Part shown: in pieces, positions 16,686-24,417 of the stretch
Position numbering within the stretch: position 1 is the stretch's first letter
Layout of the letters: each line of letters starts with the position of its first letter
Origin: Gemmatimonadota bacterium
GTDB lineage: Bacteria > Gemmatimonadota > Gemmatimonadetes > Palauibacterales > KS3-K002
Reading direction: 5' to 3'
DNA: 64,000 bases
NCBI GenBank assembly: GCA_020344215.1
Contig: CP070815.1
Coordinates: 3,866,199 to 3,930,198, forward strand
Program-made: the position numbers and the translations under genes
The notes under the pieces: generated by a model
The model's input: the letters and a program-made list of their open reading frames with translations, nothing else
What the model was told of the DNA's origin: nothing
The model's database searches: none

Positions 16686-17767
16686 GGTGCCTCCCAGCGA
16701 GCTAGCCGTCGGAGCGCCTGTAACCGATCGCTGTTGCCGATACGCGCCCGCCCGACCGCGTCGCGCAACCAGTCGATAGACCGGTCGTAGCTCTCTCGAT
16801 CGACGGGAAACGGGTGACCGTCCTTGCCGCCGTGGGCGAAGCTGAAGCGGGCTGGGTCGCGGAAGCTGGCCGGTTGGCCGTGGGCCAGCTCGGCGATCAG
16901 CGCCAGCGCTCTGATCGTCTTCGCTCCCACGCCGTTGAGGGCCAGCAGTGCCTCGAAGTCCGCCGGCTGGGCCTCGTACGTTGTGAGCAACACCTTGCTG
17001 AGGTTGCGCGGGCTCACGTCGCGCCGGGCGTCCACGTGATGGCGTTCAGGCAACTCCAGGCGCAGGATGTCTGACACCTCGCGCTGAACGGTCTCGGGCT
17101 TCTCGCGCGCGATCTCCGCCGCCGCGACACGCGCGCCCGCTGACTCCTCGGCCACAAGGTTGAGCGCTACGCGGCCGCGCCGTTCCGAGCAGATCGCGGC
17201 GTGCGGCTCGCAGACGAAATCGGAGACCTGCCGTGAGAGCCAGTGGTAGCGGCGCGCCGAGCGGTCGGCCTCCTGCATCCCCTGCTGCACGACGGCCCAG
17301 TCACCCTTCGCCGTGAAGAAGAAAGAGTGATGATAGATCTGGTAACCGTCTTGAACGGCGGCGCTGTCTACCTTCGCCGACATGCGACTCGCGTATACCA
17401 ACGACTCGCCGTCGAGGCCGAGCCGCGCGGTGTGCTCCCTCAGCTCGACCGGCGTCTTCCGCGAGGCCGCGCCCTTGCCACCCGCCACGTAGATGGTTGT
17501 GTCCGCCTCAGCGCCGGCCAGGCCGGCCTTCAGCGCGCCGCAGGCTGTGGTAGTGACACCGCTCGAGTGCCAATCGAACCCGAGCACGCAGCCGAACGCC
17601 TGGAACCAGAAGGGGTCGGCGAGCCGCTCGAGGAACGCCGTGGCGCCGTGCTCGATGACGATCGCCTCGGTCAGCGCCCGGGCGAGCTCGGTCATGCGCC
17701 GAAAGAGCCAGCGTGGGGTGCGGCCGCTATGGAGCGGCAGCGTTGCGGTGCCGGTGCGACGTGCCAT
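16682..17767 (-). CDS. DUF763 domain protein
   Basis: This 361-residue protein begins RRTGTATLPLHSGRTPRWLF, the hallmark of DUF763. It continues with FQAFGCVLGFDWHSSGVTT and a KGAASRKTP segment. The C-terminal part contains a helix-hairpin-helix-like stretch, LLALNGVGAKTIRALALIAEL, suggesting contact with nucleic acid. The biochemical role is not known. The ATG at 17765-17767 was chosen because it matches the family start and a perfect -10 box lies about 40 bp upstream. It is the first gene of a two-gene set with the aminopeptidase. Confidence 0.85.
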   Translation of the reverse strand: MARRTGTATLPLHSGRTPRWLFRRMTELARALTEAIVIEHGATAFLERLADPFWFQAFGCVLGFDWHSSGVTTTACGALKAGLAGAEADTTIYVAGGKGAASRKTPVELREHTARLGLDGESLVYASRMSAKVDSAAVQDGYQIYHHSFFFTAKGDWAVVQQGMQEADRSARRYHWLSRQVSDFVCEPHAAICSERRGRVALNLVAEESAGARVAAAEIAREKPETVQREVSDILRLELPERHHVDARRDVSPRNLSKVLLTTYEAQPADFEALLALNGVGAKTIRALALIAELAHGQPASFRDPARFSFAHGGKDGHPFPVDRESYDRSIDWLRDAVGRARIGNSDRLQALRRLARWEAP

Positions 17768-17807
17768 GGTGCTTGACTTAGCATTCCTCGCCGTTCGATA
17801 CTGCAGT

Positions 17808-17813
17808 ATTATA
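17808..17813 (-). promoter_or_regulatory. -10 box (TATAAT) for the DUF763 gene
   Basis: A perfect TATAAT on the minus strand places a start of transcription near 17801, giving a leader of about 34 bases. The -35 region is weak. On the plus strand, TTGACT (17773-17778) with GATACT 18 bp later could drive the divergent gene at 17947, so the two promoters would overlap. Confidence 0.5.
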
Positions 17814-17946
17814 CGCTGGCGCATCGGGCACGATCCAGCGGGACGGGAGCCCGCAGGGCACATATTCCGTTTCGAGGGTAGAACGATGCAGGAGTGGAGG
17901 TTGGGCAGCTCCCGCGGGGAGGCTCGTTAACGGGAAGGGGCGACGG

Positions 17947-18273
17947 ATGGCGAAGAAACGCGACCAGATCGACCCGACGGAACTCCGGCAGCAGCTACTC
18001 GACCTGGCAGCGGTGGTCCTCGAGCTGGAGGAGCGCGGCGAGCTGCTGGAGGCGACCCCGGAACTCATCAAGATCATGGGCGATCTCCGGTCTAGGCTCT
18101 TCGAGTACGAGGTGCGCCACACGGGCCGGCTCTTCGGGCAGGAGGAGGAGCTTCCGGAGATCCTCGAGGCGCAGCGCATCGTTGACGAAGCTGCACGCCG
18201 CCTCGAGGACGAGGAGGAGCAGGAATGGTGGCGGCGGTGGAGCATGGACCCTGACGAAGGCAGCGATTCGTAG
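17947..18273 (+). CDS. Small acidic helical protein, unknown
   Basis: This 108-residue soluble protein is almost all helix and rich in Glu, Leu and Arg, for example LLDLAAVVLELEERGELLEATPELIK and ARRLEDEEEQEWWRRW. It has no signal peptide or membrane helix. AAGGGG lies upstream of the ATG at fair spacing, and a hairpin terminator follows. I do not recognise the family. Confidence 0.7.
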   Translation: MAKKRDQIDPTELRQQLLDLAAVVLELEERGELLEATPELIKIMGDLRSRLFEYEVRHTGRLFGQEEELPEILEAQRIVDEAARRLEDEEEQEWWRRWSMDPDEGSDS

Positions 18274-18287
18274 AGCACGCGGACTCA

Positions 18288-18317
18288 AAAGGGCCGCCAG
18301 GCAGGCCGAGCGGCCCT
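18288..18317. terminator. Bidirectional terminator hairpin
   Basis: AAGGGCCGC pairs with GCGGCCCTT around a 12-base loop. A-rich sequence on the left gives a T-tract for the minus-strand PhzF gene, and TTCTCTC follows on the plus strand. It sits between two convergent genes. Confidence 0.7.
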
Positions 18318-18345
18318 TCTCTCAATTCCCGGCCCGCCCGCTCCC

Positions 18346-19245
18346 CTACACTGTAATCCGTCCTTCCAGCATGGCCACCGCGCTGCCCGCGATCTCCACG
18401 TCGTCGGCCGCCCCCGCATGGTGGTGAACCCGCACAATCACCCGCCCCGGGCGCTGGAGTATGTCGCCCTGCTCGCCTTTTAGCTCGGTCCAGCCGTCTC
18501 GCTCGCCGGCTTCCGTCAGCCGCAGGTGAAGAGGACCCATCGGTCCCTGGGCGCTCCCGGTGACGATGTCTTCGGGCACACCGAGGAATGGGGCAAAGAA
18601 GCGCAGGTGCCAGTGCGAATCTGGCTCGACCGTGTCGGCGGTGAAGAAACCGAAGCTGGCGCCGGGAGCGATCTGGGCCAGCGCCTCGCTGTTGAGGTTG
18701 AGAGACCATAGCACGTTCCGGTCGCAGACCGGGAAGTACCAGTAGTCGAGGCTGCGGAGCACATACCAGTCACCGCTCAGGTCATCCTCACGCACGCCCC
18801 AGAGTGAGGCGAAGGCGCCGCGCTCGAGCTCCAAAGGCTCGAAGGTCGGTACCGGGATCTGCATCGCCACCCGCACGGCGCCCTCCAGCGCAGCGATGCG
18901 GATTCGGAGCAAACCAGACAACGTCTCCACCCGCAGGACCCGCTCGTGCCCCGGCTCCACCGGGAAGATGCCGCGCTCCGCCGCCGCCGTGAAGGCGGCG
19001 ATCGTGGCGTGCCCGCAGAGGGTGACCTCCTGTGCCGGGGTGAACCAGCGGAGCCGCACGTCGGCAGCGGGTGACGACGGTGGCACGAGGAACGCCGTCT
19101 CCGCCAGGTTCAGCTGCCGGGCGATGAGCTGCATGACCTCGTCGTCGAGGCCGGAGGCGTCGGTGACAACGCCGGCGGGATTGCCCGCGAACGGCCGGTC
19201 GGTGAAGGCGTTGTACGTGCAGATCTCTACTTGATGCGGGCTCAT
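18346..19245 (-). CDS. PhzF family isomerase-like protein
   Basis: This 299-residue protein belongs to the PhzF/diaminopimelate-epimerase fold family. It opens with CTYNAFTDRPFAGNPAGVV. The catalytic glutamate aligns with E49 in NLAETAFL, and LCGHATIAAF and VTGSAQGPMG are also family motifs. PhzF itself isomerises a phenazine precursor, but most family members have unknown substrates, and no phenazine genes are present here. The ATG at the 5' end lies only a few bases from a heptamer repeat array, so its promoter must overlap or lie beyond the repeats. Confidence 0.9.
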   Translation of the reverse strand: MSPHQVEICTYNAFTDRPFAGNPAGVVTDASGLDDEVMQLIARQLNLAETAFLVPPSSPAADVRLRWFTPAQEVTLCGHATIAAFTAAAERGIFPVEPGHERVLRVETLSGLLRIRIAALEGAVRVAMQIPVPTFEPLELERGAFASLWGVREDDLSGDWYVLRSLDYWYFPVCDRNVLWSLNLNSEALAQIAPGASFGFFTADTVEPDSHWHLRFFAPFLGVPEDIVTGSAQGPMGPLHLRLTEAGERDGWTELKGEQGDILQRPGRVIVRVHHHAGAADDVEIAGSAVAMLEGRITV

Positions 19246-19250
19246 ACGTC

Positions 19251-19401
19251 ATCGGTGGTCGGTGGTCGGTAGTCAGTGGTCGGTAATTGCAAGACTATAA
19301 GTGAAGGATGGCCGGCAAGCCAGATCATAGGCTCACCGACCACCGTCTACTGCTCACCTCTTAGTGATTACCGATTACCGATCACCGACGACCGACTACC
19401 G
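19251..19401. repeat. Heptamer tandem repeat, facing arms, locus 4
   Basis: The left arm (19251-19285) is ATCGGTG, GTCGGTG, GTCGGTA, GTCAGTG, GTCGGTA. The right arm (19366-19400) is GATTACC twice, GATCACC, GACGACC, GACTACC. The arms are inverted relative to each other, with about 80 bp between them that includes a further short CACCGAC stretch. The stop codon of the next minus-strand gene lies inside the right arm. Confidence 0.8.
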
Positions 19402-19782
19402 GTCTTCCTCGAAGTCGGCCTCATCCAGGTCCGCCTCGGCGGTTTCGGGGTCCTCAGGCAACTGGTTCTCCCTGAGGCGTCTGTACAGGAAATAGGAGAC
19501 TCCGGCGGCGCTCAGCGCACCGGCCGCGGAGGCTACCACGCCGGCGATCCGGCGGTGCCGCTCGCGCTTCGCCTTCGCCTTGCGCCGTTTCTTAGCCGCG
19601 GCGGGAATGGCCCAGGACCAGAGGTGACGGTCAAGGTCGCTCTGGTAAAGCTCGCTGGTGCCGCGGCGGCCGGCGCCGTCGCGGCGGTGCCCCTTCCGCC
19701 GGTCCTTTCCGGCCCGGCGGTCTGTGCCGCTGCGGCGCTCCTTGAGCCCGTCTTTAGTTCTCTTCAGCCACAGGGGAGACAC
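19396..19782 (-). CDS. Small basic membrane protein, unknown
   Basis: This 128-residue protein has a very basic N-terminal part (KERRSGTDRRAGKDRRKGHRR, then KKRRKAKAKRERHRR), one membrane helix (about residues 80-99, VVASAAGALSAAGVSYFLY) and an acidic tail. The start is a GTG, supported by an excellent AAGGAGGT 6 bases upstream. The basic part would lie in the cytoplasm and could bind nucleic acid or phospholipid; that is a guess. The stop codon is supplied by a heptamer repeat arm. Confidence 0.7.
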   Translation of the reverse strand: MSPLWLKRTKDGLKERRSGTDRRAGKDRRKGHRRDGAGRRGTSELYQSDLDRHLWSWAIPAAAKKRRKAKAKRERHRRIAGVVASAAGALSAAGVSYFLYRRLRENQLPEDPETAEADLDEADFEEDR

Positions 19783-19876
19783 CTAGAAACCTCCTTCGCA
19801 ACCTTGATCCCCGTCTGCAACGCCAGCCAGCTAATTCTAACCTCAACCTAGGTACGCGTTCCAGTGTGGCTTTCTT

Positions 19877-20953
19877 TCAAGCGACGCCGACGTAGTAGAG
19901 AAGCTCGGTGACGCGGTCGCCCTTGTAGCGTCGTGTCTTGCTGTCGCGATCGCTGCGGTAGCGCTTGTAGGGCTGCTCGAGACGGCGGTAAGTGTCGGCG
20001 ATCCCGCGCTGGCGGAGCACGCTCTCGATGCAGCCCTCGGAGATGATCCCTTCGCTGTTATAGCTCATCAGGATGTGGCGGCAGGGCGCGGCGTTGACGA
20101 GGTCCGCGAAGGCCTGCTCGCAGCTGCGGCGGCGCGACCAGTCGGAACGTTTGTTTTGGTCCTCCGGTAAGCCCGTCTTACCGCGTAGCTTAGGCGACTC
20201 GGCAAACCAGCCCTCCGCGATGATCTCCGGGATGTGGTAGTAGCCCGCGTACTGCCGCGTATTGTACGGCGGGTCGAGGTAGAGGAGGTCGAAGGGCTCG
20301 AGCTCCTGGATCAGGTTCAGCGCGTCGCGCTGGTGGGCGCGACATCGATGGCCGGTCCCCGTCACCAGGCGCGGCGGTCGCAGGCGCAGGGGCTTCTCGG
20401 CGTTCGGCTGCCAGCTCTTCACGTAGGCGGCGTATACGCCTGTGGTGTTGGCCACGCGATCGGCCGCCTCGATGAGCGCGGCGAGCAACACGTAGTGCTC
20501 GTCGTCGTTCAGTCGGCCATCATCGCACCACTCCCAGATCTTGCGTCGCACCGCATCGATCTTCGCCGCGTTTTCGGGCGTAAAGTAGCGGCGTTCGTGC
20601 TCGGAGCCGGCGTGTCCCTCGGGACAGAAGTGCTCGTAGATGAACTCGGCCCGCGGCTCGAGCTCGTTCAGGTACCGAACCGTTGTGGCCAGCTGATCTT
20701 CAGCGCGGTCGACGACCTCGCTCAGGCCTCTGAACTCCGGGGTTCGGTCCACCACCACGTAGGCCCACTGGAGCGCGTAGCTGAACGACATGATGTCGCT
20801 GGTTGTGACCGCGTAGCCGTGGCCCTTGAGGAAGCGGGCCACCGAGGCGGTCCCGGCGAACGGGTCGCAGGCGGTGGTACCGGTGATGCCCAGCTCCTCG
20901 ATACCCCGCCGGATGAAGGGGACCAGCTTGCGCTTGTTGCCGATGTATCGCAC
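19877..20953 (-). CDS. D12-class N6-adenine DNA methyltransferase, orphan
   Basis: This 358-residue enzyme would methylate adenine N6 in DNA using S-adenosylmethionine. It starts with the Dam-like MRYIGNKRKLVPFI, has the SAM-binding motif DPFAGT (30-35) and the catalytic DPPY (227-230) followed by NTRQYAGYYH. The middle (about residues 75-215) would hold target recognition. No restriction endonuclease or specificity subunit is nearby, so it acts either as an orphan regulatory methylase or as a leftover of a lost restriction system. The recognition sequence cannot be predicted. Confidence 0.88.
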   Translation of the reverse strand: MRYIGNKRKLVPFIRRGIEELGITGTTACDPFAGTASVARFLKGHGYAVTTSDIMSFSYALQWAYVVVDRTPEFRGLSEVVDRAEDQLATTVRYLNELEPRAEFIYEHFCPEGHAGSEHERRYFTPENAAKIDAVRRKIWEWCDDGRLNDDEHYVLLAALIEAADRVANTTGVYAAYVKSWQPNAEKPLRLRPPRLVTGTGHRCRAHQRDALNLIQELEPFDLLYLDPPYNTRQYAGYYHIPEIIAEGWFAESPKLRGKTGLPEDQNKRSDWSRRRSCEQAFADLVNAAPCRHILMSYNSEGIISEGCIESVLRQRGIADTYRRLEQPYKRYRSDRDSKTRRYKGDRVTELLYYVGVA

Positions 20954-21097
20954 GGGCCTCGCTTGTCCGAATGGCGTCCGCCGGAAAGATCGGTGAGGGA
21001 AGTGGAACCAGCAAGCAGCGCAGCCCTGCAGTGTGGAAGCTCGCCTCAGAGCTGCGCTGCTTCGGCCGTAGGCCGCTAGGACTTAGGAGGAAGCCTG

Positions 21098-21283
21098 TTG
21101 GAGGGGTTTAGTCACTCTCTCGGCGAGCCTCCAGTCACTCCAACCCTACGGCCTCGCCCATCAGGTGAAGATCAGGTGGCCGTCAGGTGGCTATCAGGGC
21201 GATCAGGTCAGAATCATGCGAACGGGCCTCCGAATCACGAGGCGTTGCCGCGGGCGGGCCGTTCCGTCAGTTTGACGGCATGA
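21098..21283 (+). CDS. Possible small leader ORF coupled to waaA
   Basis: A 61-codon frame starts at TTG behind TAGGAGGA (spacing about 7) and ends with TGA overlapping the waaA ATG as ATGA. The peptide (MEGFSHSLGEPP...) has no recognised domain and looks low in structure. The case for translation rests on the ribosome binding site, the overlap, and the lack of any such site at waaA itself. It may act by coupling translation rather than through its product. It could equally be chance. Confidence 0.35.
   Translation: MEGFSHSLGEPPVTPTLRPRPSGEDQVAVRWLSGRSGQNHANGPPNHEALPRAGRSVSLTA
21160..21211 (+). repeat. Direct repeats of about 11 bp
   Basis: Units ATCAGGTGAAG, ATCAGGTGGCC, GTCAGGTGGCT, ATCAGGGCG and ATCAGGTCAG follow one another. 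The first three are exactly 11 bp, one helical turn each. They lie 70-120 bp before waaA. Confidence 0.55.
21264..21278 (+). promoter_or_regulatory. waaA: Hairpin abutting the waaA start codon
   Basis: CCGTCA-GTT-TGACGG forms a perfect 6-bp stem with a 3-base loop that ends one base before the waaA ATG. In mRNA it would hide the initiation region, and no Shine-Dalgarno sequence is present there. Confidence 0.5.
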
Positions 21284-22578
21284 AACTCAGCGAGATGCTC
21301 TACGATTGGGGTACCGAGGCGGGTCGTGTCTTGCTACCCCGCGCGCGCTTTCTGCCCGAGAAGGCGAAGCGGAGCGTCGAGGGGCGGCGCGAGCTGCTCG
21401 GCCGGATCGAGAGGTGGGCGCGCGAGGAGCGGCGCGCCGGGCCGCTCGTCTGGATGCACGCGCCCTCGGTAGGCGAGGGGCTGCAGACGCGGCCGGTGAT
21501 CGAGGCGCTGCGCGCGCTCGAGCCTGAGCTGCAGATCTTCTATACCTTCTTCTCGCCGTCGGCGGAGAAGCTGGCGAACCAGATGCCGGTGGACTACGCC
21601 GACTACCTGCCGTTCGACGTCGTGGCCGACGTGGTGCAGGCGTTCGAGGCGGTGAAGCCGAACGCGCTCGTCTTCGGCAAGCTCGATGTCTGGCCCAACA
21701 TCACTCGCGTGGCCCGCTGGCGCGACGTGAAGCTGGCCCTGGTGAGCGCCACGCTGGCGCCCAACTCGAGCCGGCTCCGCTGGCCGGCGCGCAGCTTCCT
21801 GGGCCCGGCGTATGAGCGGCTCGACGCGGTAGGCGCCATCTCTCAGGAGGACGCGGCGCGGCTCACGCAGCTCGGTGTGCCGGCGGAGCGGATACAGGTC
21901 ACCGGCGACGCCCGCTTCGATCAGGTCTGGGCTCGCGCGCAGGCGATCGACCGCACGAAGCCGCCCGTGTCACTGCTCGACGGTCACGACGGCGTGACGC
22001 TGGTGGCAGGTTCCACCTGGGGAGACGGGGAGCGTCATCTCGTCCCTGCCATCGCGCATCTGCGGGAGCGGCACCCCGATTTTCGCGCGATCCTCGTCCC
22101 GCACGAACCGACGCGCGACCATCTTACGCGGCTCGAGGCGCACCTCGAGATGGATGGGCTGACGTACGCTCGGCTGTCGGATATCGAGAGCGGCGCGACG
22201 CAGCCAGCCGAGGTGGTAGTCGTCGATAAGGTCGGCGTGCTGGGCGAGCTGTACGCGTTGGCCGACATCGCCTACGTAGGCGGCGGCTTCGGTCGGCGCG
22301 GCCTCCACTCGGTGCTGGAGCCGGCGGCGCTGGGCGCGCCCGTCCTCTTCGGCCCGCGGCACGCCAACGCCCGGGAAGCGGGCGAGCTTATCGAGCGGGG
22401 TGGTGCGGTTACGGTCAGCGACTGGGCTGCGCTCGAGACGAAGCTGGGCCGCTGGCTCGACGACGCGGAGACGCGTGAGACAGCGGGTGCGGCGGCGCTG
22501 GACTACGTGAAGGCGAACCTGGGGGCGGGGCGGCGGAATGCGGAGCTGGTGCTGGGACTGTTGCAGAGTGACGAGTGA
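21280..22578 (+). CDS. waaA: 3-deoxy-D-manno-octulosonic acid (Kdo) transferase
   Basis: WaaA (KdtA) adds Kdo to lipid A during LPS core synthesis at the inner face of the inner membrane. The 432-residue protein has the GT-B layout: an N-terminal half with LVWMHAPSVGEGLQTRPVI and YTFFSPSAEKL, and a C-terminal half with VAGSTWGDGERHL, VPHEPTRDHL and the donor-binding region YVGGGFGRRGLHSVLEPAALGAPVLFGP. The initial MKLSEMLYDWG gives the usual membrane-associated start. The ATG at 21280 fits the family; a GTG at 21187 would add 31 unrelated residues. Its presence shows a diderm envelope. The stop is at the edge of a heptamer array. Confidence 0.93.
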   Translation: MKLSEMLYDWGTEAGRVLLPRARFLPEKAKRSVEGRRELLGRIERWAREERRAGPLVWMHAPSVGEGLQTRPVIEALRALEPELQIFYTFFSPSAEKLANQMPVDYADYLPFDVVADVVQAFEAVKPNALVFGKLDVWPNITRVARWRDVKLALVSATLAPNSSRLRWPARSFLGPAYERLDAVGAISQEDAARLTQLGVPAERIQVTGDARFDQVWARAQAIDRTKPPVSLLDGHDGVTLVAGSTWGDGERHLVPAIAHLRERHPDFRAILVPHEPTRDHLTRLEAHLEMDGLTYARLSDIESGATQPAEVVVVDKVGVLGELYALADIAYVGGGFGRRGLHSVLEPAALGAPVLFGPRHANAREAGELIERGGAVTVSDWAALETKLGRWLDDAETRETAGAAALDYVKANLGAGRRNAELVLGLLQSDE

Positions 22579-22612
22579 TCACTAATCACTAATCACTAAT
22601 CACTAATCACTG
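22578..22612. repeat. Heptamer tandem repeat, single direct array, locus 5
   Basis: Four exact ATCACTA units and one ATCACTG run from 22578 to 22612. This is the most regular array in the window and has no facing arm. The stop of waaA (22576-22578) abuts it and the stop of the convergent peptidase gene (22607-22609) lies inside it. Confidence 0.9.
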
Positions 22613-24298
22613 CCTACAGCGCGCGTTTGGGTCGGGCTTCGGCTTGTCGACCACGAGGCGGTGATCGAGGTCGGCAACCGTTCGGGCGATCTCGTATACG
22701 AGCCTCGACACGTCTCTCAGCTTCTCGTAGTCTATGTACTGCGATTCGTCCGTCACCTGATGGTAATCGAGGTGGCTACCGGTGCTGAAGAGGACAACCG
22801 GTATGCCGTAGCGCGCGTACATGTAGTGATCGCTGCGGCAGTAGTATTGCTGCGGATGGGCCGGCGCGTCGAACTGGTAATCGAACCGGAAGCCGAGACC
22901 GCTCTGCTCGTTCACTTCTTCCACGATGTCACCGAGCTCGGTGGACAGCCGGCGTGAGCCGATGAGCTGGAGGTAAGCGGGACCGCCGCCTTCGATGTCG
23001 CCGTCGCTTCCACGACCGACCATGTCGAGGTCGAGCTGCGCGACGATCGAATCACGCGGCACCGTGGGGTTGTTGGTGAACCATCGCGCCCCGTACAGGC
23101 CGTTCTCCTCTGCGGTGTGCCAGACGAAGATGATCGAGCGGCGTGGTTTCTCCGGGTCCCTGGCGAAGGCCTCGGCGATTGCGAGCATGGCGACGGAGCC
23201 GGAGCCATCGTCGTCGGCGCCGTTGTAGGTCGAGTCGGCTCGCGGCGCGCGAACCGTGCGCAAGCTGTCGCGGATCGCCCGGATGCGCGCCTCTTCGGCC
23301 GGGGTCGCCTGGCGCGGCGGGCTTTCAGCACCCATCGGCCGCACCACGTGGTTGAACGCCCAGATCGAGTCGTGGTCGATGGCCTGCGATCGGATTCCGA
23401 CGTGGTCGGTGTGCGCTCCAATCGCCACGTACTGATCGCGAAGGCTCGGGTCGCTGCCCCGGACGATCCCAACCACGTTGCGCGTTGGGTATGGTGCTGG
23501 TGTGTCGACGAACCGGAAGGTGCCCTCGATCGTGGCGCCGTGATCGCCGATCGAAGCGCTCTCGATCGAGCCTCCCATGAGTCGTGCGGCGGTTTCCCGG
23601 GTGATGAGCATTGCGAGCGGCCCTTCCGGCAGCTCACCGCCTCCGAGCATAGTCCGCGGTTGACTCAGGAAGCGTGCCAACTGGGGCGGAAGGATGTCCA
23701 GCACGGCGATGGCGACCCCGGTCGCCGACTCGTACGCTCGGAGCGCCGATCGATTCCAGGCGTCGAAGCTGGGCTCGCCGCGGGGCCCGACTGGCAGGTC
23801 GAGCACGACCAGCTTGCCGGCGACCTGGTCAGGAGTCAGCGAGGGCGACGGGTCGCTCGCTCGGCCGGCGTAGATCGTTTCGACGCCGGCCAGCGAGCCG
23901 GTCATGCCGAACGACAGGAAGCCGCGGGTGGAGGGCACGGGCAGGTAGTCGGTCCCGACTTCGAGTGCCGTGGCGCCCACGCTGACTGAGGCCTCGGGAT
24001 CCAGCCCGCGCTGGACGAGTGGGATCGTCTGGAAGTACCCGTCGTCCCCGGCCGGCTCGAGCCCGAGACGGGCGACCTGCGTGGCGATGTATTCGGTGGC
24101 CATGTAGTGGCCAAGTGTGCCCGACTCACGCCCCATCATCGAGTCGTGGGCGAGGGCGGTGAGGTGTCCTTCTAGGTCGCCGACGTTTATGGCAGGCGCG
24201 GCGCGCCGGGGCGCCGCTGATTCCTCCGGTGCGCGAGGCGAGCATGCAGTGGCTGCGAGAGCCAGGGCCAGGGCCAGCAGACGGTTCGAACCGTTCAC
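22607..24298 (-). CDS. M28 family zinc aminopeptidase, lipoprotein
   Basis: This 563-residue protein has a lipoprotein signal (ALAATACSP) and an M28 metallopeptidase domain in its second half. The two-zinc site residues are all present: H in GAHTDHVG, D in NGADDDGSGS, the catalytic and binding glutamates in TAEENGLYG, D in DLDMVGR, and H in GSHLDYHQVTDE. An inserted PA-like region lies between the signal and the catalytic domain. It is expected to act in the periplasm or at the outer membrane on peptides. The GTG start at 24298 has GGAG at good spacing and is the shortest start keeping the signal peptide. Confidence 0.9.
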   Translation of the reverse strand: MNGSNRLLALALALAATACSPRAPEESAAPRRAAPAINVGDLEGHLTALAHDSMMGRESGTLGHYMATEYIATQVARLGLEPAGDDGYFQTIPLVQRGLDPEASVSVGATALEVGTDYLPVPSTRGFLSFGMTGSLAGVETIYAGRASDPSPSLTPDQVAGKLVVLDLPVGPRGEPSFDAWNRSALRAYESATGVAIAVLDILPPQLARFLSQPRTMLGGGELPEGPLAMLITRETAARLMGGSIESASIGDHGATIEGTFRFVDTPAPYPTRNVVGIVRGSDPSLRDQYVAIGAHTDHVGIRSQAIDHDSIWAFNHVVRPMGAESPPRQATPAEEARIRAIRDSLRTVRAPRADSTYNGADDDGSGSVAMLAIAEAFARDPEKPRRSIIFVWHTAEENGLYGARWFTNNPTVPRDSIVAQLDLDMVGRGSDGDIEGGGPAYLQLIGSRRLSTELGDIVEEVNEQSGLGFRFDYQFDAPAHPQQYYCRSDHYMYARYGIPVVLFSTGSHLDYHQVTDESQYIDYEKLRDVSRLVYEIARTVADLDHRLVVDKPKPDPNARCRQ

Positions 24299-24417
24299 GG
24301 ATCTACTCCGTTCTAGAGTTGTCCCAAGGGCCGCAGGCGCGGCTGGCGCCCGATCTGCGGCTACGGCCGGCGGCAACGACGGGGTGGCGACTCTGCCGCG
24401 AGGCGGCGAGGGAACGT

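Larger units (their letters stand above)
20954..21279. other. Intergenic region upstream of waaA with direct repeats and a start-site hairpin
   Basis: This 326-bp gap between the divergent methyltransferase and waaA genes holds a possible small leader ORF with a strong ribosome binding site (21098-21283), about 11-bp direct repeats (21160-21211) and a hairpin next to the waaA start (21264-21278). No convincing sigma-70 promoter was found. Confidence 0.6.

Noticed and set aside
17765..17946. Possible small RNA gene in the divergent gap with TATAAT
   Set aside because: The promoter is placed correctly for the DUF763 gene and no terminator follows on either strand inside the gap.
22570..22620. 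Possible insertion-sequence end or attachment site at the ATCACTA array
   Set aside because: No transposase, integrase, target duplication or tRNA gene is nearby; the array is plain tandem repetition.
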